From contig JAUEDM010000007.1 of assembly GCA_033439685.1 (NCBI GenBank), positions 620,001 to 684,000 of the forward strand: a DNA stretch of 64,000 nt, written 5' to 3'. Positions 46,834 to 57,566 of the stretch are shown piece after piece. Source of the DNA: Apodospora peruviana. Taxonomy: Eukaryota; Ascomycota; Sordariomycetes; Sordariales; Lasiosphaeriaceae. Both the position numbers and the translations under genes were made by a program. Within the stretch, counting starts at the first letter, position 1, and the number at the start of each line of letters is the position of its first letter. Under the pieces are notes generated by a model. It saw only the letters and a list, made by a program, of their open reading frames with translations. It was not told the DNA's origin and did no database searches.

Positions 46834-48391
46834 TTTGAGCGTCGGTTCTTGGGAAGAAGGAGTCTTGTTCTTAGGCAGGTGTGCAGAAGTGAGAATGGGA
46901 TGTTGAGAGTTGATTGTTGGCTTCTGAACATGTATTTGCGATATTATATCTCGTGGGGACGATTCCATTTATACTTGAATCGAGCCAGATTTCCGAGCCA
47001 ACTTCTCGGTGTTGGAACGGCACTGGTAGGGCCAACCGAAAATGGCAATATCATGACAGACTCTTGGTGACGGCATGTTGAGATTTGGATATCGTCTAGG
47101 TGGACTGTATTTGGGTTGTCGTATACCTGTAATTATCATGTGTTACTCTATCCGTCTGACTACCTAGGTAAGGTAGGTAGTAGAGTTGCCGCGGCCGCCT
47201 GACATTAGGTGATTCGGGTCCATACATGAGAAACATAAGACTTACGATCCTGCGATAATACTGTACCCATCGGTTAGGTATACCCAAATTGATTCTAGCT
47301 GTCGATGAACAGGCAACGCCCTCGGTGGCCGATGCTACTCACATCCATACCTTGCATCAACTTCTTCGATTTCCTTTGTCTAGTCTTGTCGAAATCTGAG
47401 ACACGGGCTGGCGGTGGTCAGGACGGCAATAACCCCTATGGATGTAACGTAGCTAAGCAACGACGGCGGTGATGAATAAAGTACCCTTGTTGATCAGTGT
47501 GACGGGTACGAGTATGCCTAGGTAGTGATATTCCACCAATCTGTCAATCAGTCGGTTGGTGGCTGGAGGCTTGCAAACCAGGTTCAGGATCTTCTCGTTG
47601 GCTGGCTTGATTGCTCCCCAGTCCAGTTGATTAATACTGCTGAGGAAGGTTGACGATGGACAAGTAATTATTTAAGGAGCCGGGGGTTTCTAAACAAACC
47701 CTCACTTGCCATCCCCTTACTACCAATGTTCGGCTGCTTCTCCACGTTGGGCTCATTCGTCACAGGCAGCAAATCCAGTACTTTCGCTTTCCCATTCTTC
47801 TTCCCTTTGTTCCTCGTGGTATTCTAGTAGCTAGTATTCCCGACATGGAGATCGCCGTCATCGTCCTCCTTTGGTAATCATGCTAGTACGGCCCATTTCA
47901 TATTATGCACACAGTCAGCCTTGACGCGTTTCCCAAAGTACTAGTGATCCAGCCAGGGTAGGGTGGGATGGAGTACGCAATCCAGCCGGCGATAGCATTA
48001 CAGCGGGTTCTCCTTTATATCGTATGCCAAGAGAAATTCTTGAAGGGTTTCGTGAATGACCAGCAAACATGTCGAAACCTAGACGACAAAATACCGTTGT
48101 TCAGGATACTGAGAGGCTGCCTCTCACTATCACGATATGCTTTAGGGCAGCCCAGCAACAAGGTGACGAATCGACCATAGAATGATAGTATTGAACGCGA
48201 AAGCCGGAATTGATGCGGGATTAAAAAAAGGTTAACCAGGTGTACTTAATGAAAAGCTGAAAGGAAACACAGAGAGCCCAAAAGCCAGAAAGATTTTTTT
48301 TATATAAAAAAAAAAGGGAATGAATCACTTTCGCTTTCGAAAGTAAAGAGCAGAAAGAAAAAAAAGAGAGAGGCGATATCGCCGGGAATTG
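46834..48391. other. Intergenic region, 1.56 kb
   Basis: This is the promoter side of the KP4-like gene, then unassigned DNA. It contains a palindrome CTACCTA-7nt-TAGGTAG at 47160-47180 and A/T runs at 48293-48315. No protein gene is seen. Confidence 0.55.
48358..48365 (-). terminator. RNA polymerase III T-run terminator of the tRNA gene
   Basis: Eight consecutive A on the + strand, that is T on the transcribed strand, begin 27 nt after the tRNA 3' end. This is a standard pol III stop. A second, longer run lies at about 48306-48315. Confidence 0.75.
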
Positions 48392-48521
48392 AGCCCGACG
48401 TGGGGGTCGAACCCACAACCTTGAGATTAAGAGTCTCACGCTCTACCGATCTGAGAGGAGATTAGTTTTTAGATCCTAAGGAATTTGTTGGAGAAAGAAA
48501 GTCTTACTGAGCTAGCCGGGC
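48392..48521 (-). tRNA. tRNA-Lys(CTT) interrupted in the D-loop
   Basis: A complete cloverleaf is present once 57 nt are removed. The acceptor stem is GCCCGGC (48521-48515) with GTCGGGC (48399-48393), with discriminator T at 48392. The D-stem is GCTC (48512-48509) with GAGC (48443-48440). The anticodon stem TGAGA/TCTCA encloses loop CTCTTAA with anticodon CTT at 48431-48429. The T-arm is GTGGG-TTCGACC-CCCAC, which carries the B box GGTTCGACCCC. The D-loop is split after A48508 by 48507-48451, which starts GTAAGA and ends CTCAG. Without it the D-loop reads AATCGGTA, a normal sequence with the conserved GG. No canonical intron occurs at 37/38. A pol III terminator lies 27 nt downstream. Either this is a functional gene with an ectopic intron or an insertion-inactivated copy. 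Confidence 0.85.
48451..48507 (-). other. 57-nt spliceosomal-type intron or insertion in the tRNA D-loop
   Basis: Read on the - strand, this segment begins GTAAGA, has AACTAAT (CTAAT branch site) 12 nt before the end, a TCTCCTCTC pyrimidine tract and a terminal CAG. These are the signals and length of an ordinary intron in the mRNA genes of this window. It is flanked by CTCAG on both sides (the second copy being its own 3' end), so the ends could also reflect a 5-bp target duplication. It does not resemble a tRNA-type intron, which is placed next to the anticodon. Confidence 0.7.
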
Positions 48522-48890
48522 GTTCCTTCTTTTTGTTGGAGAGCGTGTGGGTTTTGGCATTCATATGTGTGCAGTGCTGCCGTCAAAACTTTTACAGGGA
48601 TACTGCCGAATAAAGCGACCTAGGTGGATCTAGCTGCAGTGGCTGAACATGGTGTGCTTCCCCCTGAATGGAGGACAAATAAAATAAATATACGGATTAT
48701 GATAGTTATGTCTATCGACAATGCATCCATTCCCCCTTGGCTATGTGTGCATCAATTCGCAATCCTTCCAATTAATGCAAAAAGACCAAGGTATCAAAAT
48801 ACAAAACCCCCCTCCCAAAAGAAAACCTATCGTATCCATCTGCCAGTGTATCCATGTACCTATGTATGCTGTTATCCTCACCGGCAAGTC
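48522..48890. other. Intergenic region, 369 bp
   Basis: Lies between the tRNA 5' end and the 3' end of the SIP3-like gene. AT-rich; no gene is seen. Confidence 0.6.
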
Positions 48891-51800
48891 CTAAACCAAA
48901 GAACCCCTTACACCAACAGCCCCCAATAACTCCCTCCGATCAGCCTCACAACTTCCACAGTACTCCTTATACCAAGTCCTCAACGCCTCCTTCTTCTCCT
49001 GCTCCTCCCTTTCCTCTTCCCCGTCACCCCGACTACCAAGTGGCTTCTGGAGCGTGTCTTGTCCCTGATCATCATCCTGTCCCGGCGACAGCATCAGCAG
49101 CATGGACCTTGCCTGCTCGCACCGCGCATTCTCGTCCGACAGCCAGTTCTCCCACTCCGACTGCATCACCTCCCTCTCGATGCCATTCACCACCCGCATG
49201 GCCACCAGCAAATCGTGCCGGTATCCACCCAGCCGCTGCCGTGTGCGCCGGAGCCGCCGCGCCGTCGCCTTGCTGGTGGCCGACAGCAGCCCCGCCCCGG
49301 CTTCGCTGTAGAGCGCGTCCGGATCAGTCATGTTGACCATCGCTTGGAAGGCGTCATAACTAAACAATCATTAGCCCGCAACTCACTTATCCCCAAACCG
49401 AGTGAAAACCCTACCATTGACTCCCAACAGGCCTAACCATCTCCACCGAACTCCCATGCGCAGCCTCCTCCAAATCCCGTATATAAATAGTCTTACTCAT
49501 CATCAGATTCGGCCCGACCCCGATCCGGCTCATATACCTTGCCGCCTTGCGCTCGGCCCACCACGCAGAGCTGGCCTGAGACACAACCACCAAATTATAC
49601 GCCGCGCTGCCCAGCAACAGCAGCAAAATCACCCGGTTGGCCGAGAGCACCCTAAACAGCCGCCGGACGGCCGCAAACGCCCACATCATGACCGACGTGA
49701 TCGCACTTTCAAGAAACGACCTCCCCGTCTCGAGGAGCATGTCCGTCAACGTGCGTGGACGAATACTATTGGCGCCGCCTTTCTTCGTTTCGGTCGCCGA
49801 CCCAACCGCCCCCGGATTGTCCGGCGCCGGCGAAAACACCACCACCTGCGTCTGCTGCCCGATGCCACCGTACACCTGGATGGCGCGCTTGGTGCGCCCG
49901 TGCGGGCCGAGCTTGCGGACCTGGTCCGTCGCCACCTCGGCCAGCTCCTCGGCATCATTGGCCGCGTCGTCCAACGCCTGCCGCTGCACCATGCTCTTCG
50001 CAAACGCCGGCGTCTTGGACCAGTCCGCTTTCGTATAAATAGCCAACTTGCACTTGGACTTGGCCACGTGCGTGATCACCACTTTCGTCACGAGCCTGAA
50101 AGCCTGCGAGTGCGGCAGGTGCCACGGCGTCTTGATGTGCGTGACCACATAGGTAATATGCTCGCTGTAAATGTCAATGGTCTGCGTGTCGGCCACGTCG
50201 CTAGGCTTCGCGCGCCCGAGCATATCAACGTAATCCACCTTGAACTTGAACTGCCGTTTCATAGTACCATGATCCTGCAGCTCCCAGGGTCCCTGCGCAA
50301 TCTCCTTGGCCCGCCGCTCAAAGTACAGCTTCGGAAAAATGAAGCTCTTGTCGCCAAACAGCACGTGGAAGCACGCCTTGGCGCTAATTTCGAAGTGCCT
50401 CTCGGCCACGCTGCGGCCCATGTCCTCGGGCTCGTACACCACCGGGTGCGTTGGTAGTTGTACTTTGGGGATATGCCTCCGTAGCTCGCCGACCCGGCCT
50501 CTGGATCTGTTGAGATCGCGGACCCTGCGAGAGACGGGTCTTCCGTACGGCGTCCCGTCATCTATCGGTGTGTTGGACGAAACCTCCTCCCAACTCTCGG
50601 CGCTGGGACTCTTCTTGTCCTCCTCGCTATCAAGATTAATCAGGGCTGCGACGACCTCCGACAGATCCATAGGTTCCTCCGCCTGGAGATCGTCAACCAA
50701 GAGGTTGAGTCGTGCCTGAAGGAGTGAAAAGTCCTCCAAAAACACCTTGATGGTGATGCGATGGAAGCCCATCTCCTGCATTTCCTGGCTCAAATGCAAG
50801 AATATAAAATCGCAATCCTTCCCTGGCGCCGCCGTGACCTCGGCAATGTTGTCCAGATTCATGGTATATGCAATAACCAGCCCCATTTGATGACCGTAGA
50901 AGTACATATTATCGGGCGTGACAAAGATCCGTCCGTTGGCAGCCATGCGCTGGCCTTCCTTGCCGCCCTCGCCCGACGAGCTCGTCCAGGCAGCGTTGAA
51001 GACGAGAACAGGCTTTTCCTCCAAGGCCGCACCCGGGAAAACAAGTCGAAATTGCGCATACTGTGCCCGTAGCTCAGGCGGATAGTCAGGGGGAAAGGTG
51101 TCCGCGACAGGCTTGTTCTCTTGCGCCCTACCAGCACCAGTGATAGCAGCCTTGGTATCCACGCTCATCGTCTTCCTGTGCGTAGCGCTGACAGGTGTCG
51201 TGGGAGTCCGCGCCTGGAACGTAGCATCCACAAACGGATCTTCAAATTCCGGCTTGAAAGCCGCTGTCACAGGACTGCCCATCGACGACGCCATGGGACC
51301 GCTGCCCCAGTAGTTCGCCAGCACCGCGCTCGGAAGCCCGCGGCTCGGATCCGTAATGGCGCTGGCCGCAACAGCCGCCTTGCTCAAGTTCGTCGGAATC
51401 GGAGGCTTGGCCAGCGTGGCAGGCGCCAGACTCCCGGCGTGGTGATGCTGGTCATCCGGGTTGCTGGGCAGCCGCAGCGCAGGGGGGTGCGCAGCCGACG
51501 GCGAGGGAGCGGTAGCACTAGTATTATACCCCGGAAGCAAGCTCTGGCTGGCCGTTATCAAGCTGGCGATGCCCGCAGCCGCGGCCGTAGTATCTGTCGA
51601 ACTGGTCGCAAAGGTCGCCTTGCGGTGCAGGTCCAGCTTCTGCATGATGCGCGCGGCGTGGTCCCGTCCGCTCTCGCCATCCTCGCGGCCGAGCGTCGTT
51701 ATCGACCGCCGCGGCGGGTTGGCAGCGGCATCGAAACTCGTCCGTGACGCCAGATTCCCATCCGGTCCCGGAACCGGTAGCGTTCCGGCCCTCTCCGTGC

Positions 51801-53349
51801 TGCCACCACCTGCCTCGTCCACGTTCTCAAAGAGCATCTTGGCCGAGAACTCCGGAATCGAGGGCGCAGTGATGGCAAACGCCGGATCAACACCTCCAGG
51901 GAGCGAAGTCTGATCGCGGCCCATGCTTGCCTCAAACGCCTTCTTCTTGGCCGCGTCGAACGCATCTATCCACTCCACCAGCTGCGCCTGCGTCTCGGCC
52001 TGCAGCATAAGCGTCTGCGCCTTGGTCTTGATCTCGAAGCAGAATCTCCTCTCTTCCCCTACGGCCGGCTTCGCGCTGCACAGCAACACGCCGATCTCGT
52101 CGCCCTGCAACACCCCGCCCTGCGGGGCCTGGACCAGCCACCCAAAGATTCCGTTCCGACAATAATACCACCGCCTAATCCACGTCGTCCGGACCGGCTT
52201 GCCCGACATGACCCTCAAAAATAACCATCCCTGCTTCTCCGAACTCACTTCCTCCCCATTTTCTCCCTTAATCCCACCGCCTAGGTTTGCAGCCGGCCCT
52301 CTCGTCCCCAGATACGGCACCGTCGAGACGGCATAATCCTCCAGCTCCCTGCTCGGCCGATAAACATTGAGCGTCGCCTCACCAATATCGCGTCTAGCCA
52401 TCTGCAGCTCCCTGCGGAAAACGCTCTCGCTCGCCTCCATCTCCTTGCTCCACCCCCGTATCCGTTCCAGCTCCTCGCCTACCACCCCGACAGCACCACC
52501 AGACTTCCGTTGTCCCTGATTCATCTCCCTGTACAAATCCGCGCACACCCTGACCAGAACCTTGTCAAGACTAAACCGCACCTGCGGTGCCAACTGGCAG
52601 AAATCCATGCTGGCTTTCATATACGCCCGTCGTGTCTCGTACAGCGCGAACGCATCCTCCCTCAGCGCGCTCGGCTCCTTCGTCTTATGCTGCCCCACAT
52701 AACGCGCAAGCGCAGAATCGAAGGTCTTTTGCGTCTGCTCTAGTGCGCGCCTTGTCTCCCTGAAGGTTCGTAGGTCACCGTTCACGAAGGCTTTAATCGG
52801 TTCCGCGCTGACGGGATCCAAGCGTCTGACCGTGCCTAATATTCCAGACCAAAACCCCCGTGCGCCGTCGGAGGCTTTCCGGAGCGCAGGCAGAGTATAA
52901 TCTGCGTCCATGGCGGCTTCCGCTCCCACCGCCATGATAGTGTTGCTTGAGGGGGTGGAGGTCGGGGGCATCAGTTTGGCGAGGTATGTGTTGATCGTGT
53001 CTTCGAGAGCGAGCATGTCGTGGACTAGTTTGGATGTGCTCCGCACGTAGGCGTCCAGCCAGCGCTCGATGCCGTCCAGCTGGTCAGAGAAGTGGACTGT
53101 CACTGCGCGGAAGGTGGGCGAGTCGAGGGCTGCTTCGGCTAGACTAACAGGGATCGCGGTGCTTCGTCGTGTGTACGGTGCGTTGGTGGTGGCGGGATTC
53201 GTCGACGGGGAATTGGAGCTGGCGACAGCACCCGTAGATGGACCGCTGCCGGAGCTGTTGCCGTTGCCCACCCCCGGAGCGGCGGCCGCCGCGGATGCTG
53301 TGGTGGAGGACTCGGCCATCGTGGTGGTAGTTGTGTGCGTTGTGTGCAT
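48891..53349 (-). CDS. SIP3/LAM-type sterol-transfer protein (BAR, PH, GRAM, VASt)
   Basis: Proteins of this family (yeast Sip3/Lam3, Ysp1/Lam1) are anchored in the ER at contacts with the plasma membrane and move sterols with the VASt (StART-like) domain. Two exons, 49415-53349 and 48891-49359 (55-nt intron GTAGGG...TAG), give 1467 residues. The order is: Ser/Thr/Asn-rich N-terminus; BAR-like helical domain (about 65-330); PH domain (about 370-472, KQGWLFLRVMSG to the conserved EWIDAF); disordered linker; GRAM-like domain (about 745-860, with FVTPDNMYFYGHQMG); VASt domain (about 945-1115, starting at YEPEDMGRSVAERHFEISAK); one hydrophobic segment (VILLLLLGSAAYNLVVV, about 1237-1253); and, after the splice, a charged coiled-coil tail. 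The alternative ATG at 53319 would shorten it by 10 residues. Confidence 0.92.
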
Positions 53350-54227
53350 GTGTATCGTAATCGGGAGTTGTTGTTCGTGTTACGGCGGATTCGTGGTTGT
53401 GATAAGCAGGAGTGAACAACTAAACTGCGTCGGTGTCACAGTCAATAACTGCCCGCCTAATCAATTCGCTTTTTCACTTGGGGTATCATGCTCATTGTCG
53501 AAGGTTTGTTCCGTCAGGGTCTTGTTGTGGCGAAGAAGTGAGCTAGATGATGTTGGACTCGGGATGATGTTGGACCCGGGATGACGGGATGGAATGGATG
53601 TCTCGAATAAAGAATGGCCGACCCGGAGCTAGGCCTGCGGGATTGAAGTTGTTTCATCAGCCAGGTAAGTGCCTGGATAACATTTCGGTTCGCGGAGACA
53701 GGGGGGTCTCGTGCCCAGCGCTAACAATGGACGCCAAATCGAGCGTGCAGTGCGGCACAGTGGACCCTATAAATGCGCTGAGGCGGTCCGGAGCTGGTCC
53801 AGATGATCAACGATAACATCACGACATACCGATCTTAATCACTAGAGGTAGTTGAGATTATTCACACATACTTAATGCACAATGGTTAAATTAGTAGGTG
53901 GTTATCCAATAAAAAAAGCAGTTTCTTCTCTTATGAAAGGGCTAAACCTCTATCCCTCTCTCTACCTTTAACCCAAGCTTTAACACTGCCCTAAAGTTCC
54001 CCAAGGTCATGATATCCATACCAAGTCTCAACAATCCCTCCCTAGGTATAACCCCTCGTAATAATACTCACCTACTGGTAGTCACCTGACCATTCTAAAC
54101 TGCCCGGACCAGACAGCTCCAACTGCTGCAACATCCGTAACAAATCCCTATCCTGCTCAGATTCCCATGAACAGGAACTGGGCCTGTACCAACCCCTCCT
54201 GCTCCTGCCGAACATGCGCAACCAGTC
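53350..54227. other. Intergenic region, 880 bp
   Basis: This is the promoter of the SIP3-like gene and 3' flank of APC4. AT-rich around 53810-54100. No gene is seen. Confidence 0.6.
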
Positions 54228-56838
54228 CTACTGGTCAAGCTCCATCGCAATGTCCTCCTGTCCCGTCGTCCGTTTTCCTCTCAACGCCTCCCAGTCCTCC
54301 GGTAGCGCATACGTCTTGTAACTCGCCCTGTCGCGCCCGAGCAGACACACCCTGGCGGGCACGTCTCCGCGCGCCTTGCTAGCCCTCTGTACCTCCATCT
54401 GGACCGGCACCAGCCCGGCGAGGTCGGACAGTCCGCAGCTCGTCCATACCTCTGCCTGCTTTTTGTCGTCGAGGTTCTGTAGATTGTTGTTATCCACTCT
54501 TTCCCCGTCGTTGTAGGCCGAGTAGTTTATGAGGTGAGATTTGTAGTTGGCTCGCAGTAGGATTGGGGTTGGTTCGCCTGCTGCCAAGTTAGCAGGCCAA
54601 ATTTATTCTCCTGTATTATCTCGTTAATGAAACGAACCTTTTTGACGACACAGAACAATCAACGACCTATCATCCAGGAACTTGAAGTCGACGATCGCCC
54701 CATCAACGGGCGGGTCGAGACGACACACGAGCGTTGTAGTCTGGCCGCTGATGCCGTTAACGATCGGGGTCTCTGTTCGGAACATGTAAACTGTTAAGTC
54801 AATATTAGCTTTAGCCGTAAAGTAGTAGACAATAGACGTACTCTGGCACTTGTCGTTCTCCGTAACGATGGCGGTATATGTATGCGCAGTTCTCGCTTGC
54901 CCCTTTTCACAGCATATCGTCAGCCACATCTCCCATCCACAACAGACAACGACAAACACTTACGTCCGAATAGCTGGGAGAAGTAGAAGAAACAGAAGAA
55001 ACCCAAACATCAAACTTCCAGATCTTCTCGCCAACAGACAACCCCGTCGCCTGCCCAAACCGTACACTCCTCTTCTCCGCCTCAGCAATATCCCTGAAAA
55101 CCGCATTCGCCCTGTTCGTCAAATACCCAAGCAGAAACTCAATATGCGGCAGCGCCTTCATGTACGACTGCCCAGCAGCCTGCCTCGTGAGCTGCCGGTC
55201 AAGCAGATCCAGTAACGACTCGGCATCCTCAACACCCGCAAGGTCCTTGTCTTCGGCCTCCTTCGTGATCTCATCAAAGTACGTCGCCAGCGGACTCTTG
55301 ACCAAATACCGCTGCACGTACGTCAACACTTTCGCATGATCCATGGTCGCCTCCCTCTCAGTCAGCTCATCCGCCGTCGAAGCCGACGAGGCAAGCTGAT
55401 CAATCTGCATCCGCAACCACCCCGAAAACACACGGAAGTGCTCCAGCTCGTCCATCACGCCCAGCAGCACATTATTTGACACAACCGTCAGACACGCCAC
55501 GATCTCCATCAGCCGAGAAATATGTGCGGCCGTAAACCCGATGCTTTCTCGCGCCGAATCATGAAACCGCGCGATACCCAAGAGTCTCGACAAAATAATT
55601 CCGCAGCGTTCAAGGGCCGGGATATAATTCTGGTGCACGAGCGACCGCAGATTCGTGAGCCCGGACATGACCGCCTTGTCCCAGCGCTTGTGGCCGCGCT
55701 CCGCCAGGCTGTCGACCAGCCACTCCTTCATGGCAGGAAACACGTGGCCCGTCGCAACGGTGTGATAAAGCGCCTGCACAACCGTGACCGGACCGCCTTC
55801 CATCTTGGCCAGGTCCTCCTCTACACCAGCCAGAAACCTTGCCGGCAGCTCGCGGGTGGATTTCCACTCGCTAGCCATGTGCGACTGCGCCTGCTTCAGA
55901 TACCGCAATAAATTCTGCAGCGTCGTCGTCTTGGACGCCAACAGGCTTAAATTGACCGGCGAGGAGTGAACAAACGTCAGGTCCATCGGCACATGATACA
56001 GCTTGGTCCCATCACCACTTTTGTCGCGCAGCACCAGCGAATGGGTCGACAGATCCGGGTGCGAGCCGTGCCTGCAGAGCTGTAACATGTTCTCTCCCTC
56101 AAAAGAGGGCACTTGAAACATCCCAATAACAAACGAGTCGTAAATACTAAGATGGATCTGTCCATCCGCCGTGCCGAGCATCATGACGTGCACGGTGTCC
56201 GCGTCTTCCGGTCTGGGCGTCGGAAAGACAAAGTCGAGCGACGAGGTGGTCGAGAAGATAAACATGTCGTTGCCCGACCCGCCGCCAGACACGGGAAGTG
56301 GACTCAGTTTCGGCAGGGCCGTCTCGATTTCCAGGAAAGTCAACTCGTGCGGCAGGTCCAGGATACTTTTCTCAGTCCCATCATCATCAACCTCGATCCC
56401 CGTCCCGTCCAACTTTTTGCTGTTGCTGCCTTTGCTCTCTCTCCGGTCGCCCGTCAGGTTCCTAGACCAAGCGATAAACTCAATCTGCTCGTTACTCTTG
56501 CCATCTCCAGAAGAAACGCGAATGTGATGCATAGCCTTGCTGCTCTCGAGCCCAATCAGCCTAACCACGCCGTCGCTCCACCCTGCCGCGAGGAATTGGC
56601 CGTCTTCCTTCCATCGGAGCGCAACAACCCTCTGACCGCGCTCGGCATGCTTCCCAACAAGCTGCTCATTCGGCCGCCACACAGAAAGCGTATCGCTGCT
56701 AACGGTGGCAGTCAGATCGATGACCGGGTTACACGCGAGCAGCTGCGCCCTTCCGGAAACGACGGGGGCGGGCAGTGTGCTGGCGCTGAAGATGCGCAGT
56801 TGAGGTTGTGGTTGTTGCGCATTGTTGTTGTTATTCAT
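54228..56838 (-). CDS. APC4: Anaphase-promoting complex subunit 4
   Basis: APC4 is a scaffold subunit of the APC/C ubiquitin ligase that drives anaphase and mitotic exit. Four exons, 54964-56838, 54842-54902, 54638-54790 and 54228-54580, give 813 residues, the usual length. The N-terminal WD40-like part has VIDLTATVSSDTLSVWRPN and RVVALRWKEDGQFLAAGWSDG, the typical APC4 start. The long helical APC4 domain follows (about residues 260-500, including LNLLASKTTTLQNLLRYLKQ-like sequence and MKEWLVDSLAERGHKRWDK). The small exons 2-4 complete the C-terminal beta part; the last intron has a CTAAC branch site and two alternative AG ends, 3 nt apart. ATG 56838 (followed by an Asn run) is preferred over 56859. 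Confidence 0.9.
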
Positions 56839-57566
56839 TTTTAAGATGTAGGTACCCAAAGTTTGTTTATATCAATGAACGGCCTACCCAAAAAAATGAG
56901 GATGCGGATGATGATGATCTGACGCGTCGTCGACCGTCCATAACGTTGTCGAGTTGAGTAGTCAAAAGTGCAAAATTTTGGCTTGGGAATGGAATACCAG
57001 TTGTAAAAGTTCAGATGGATCCAGAATTTAAGTTTGTGAAATGGAAAGGAGTTGCTGCTGCCATCCCGTCTCTCTCCATGTGCATGAGTGAGTGCGAGTT
57101 TGTTGTGGACAGTGCGACTGGGTGCAGCGGCGAGCGAGATGCAGCAGCGCGCATCCATGGTTTACCCTAACCTTTAATAAATAGGGACGGCCACCACAGA
57201 CGACATTAGACGTTTATACATCACCGCTCATCTTGACAAGATGTTCCAATCCAAACAATTCAATGCATCTTTATTGTCCGTGTCTGACTGCTTATTTCTC
57301 TTTTTGCTTTCGAAACTACTGAAACCAAAAACCCTCCGGCCAAACGAATGCAACCGTGAATAAGTCACCGTAATGCAGCAGCCAACGCCTGCATATGTGT
57401 GATTGCCACTCTGTCTTACTCGATACAATGAAAAATACAAAAAAGAACAATGAGAAGTATAGGTATCAAATGCTTTCTCTTCGCTTATGTGTGTGCGTGT
57501 GTGTGTGTGTGCTTCTTCCTTCTTCCGCTGCTTCCACGTTTCTGTTCAACGCAGTTAATACCTTAG
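56839..57566. other. Intergenic region, 730 bp
   Basis: This is the promoter of APC4 and the 3' flank of the RMD1-like gene. It contains ACCCTAACC at 57164-57172, 326 nt upstream of the APC4 start, and a GT microsatellite at 57488-57511. Confidence 0.6.

Noticed and set aside
48306..48315. A/T run as evidence of a transposon poly-A tail
   Set aside because: No element sequence or target duplication is associated; it is better seen as a backup pol III terminator for the tRNA gene.
49402..50457. 351-codon + strand frame opposite the SIP3-like gene
   Set aside because: Arg/His/Pro-rich antisense shadow of the VASt region; no domain of its own.
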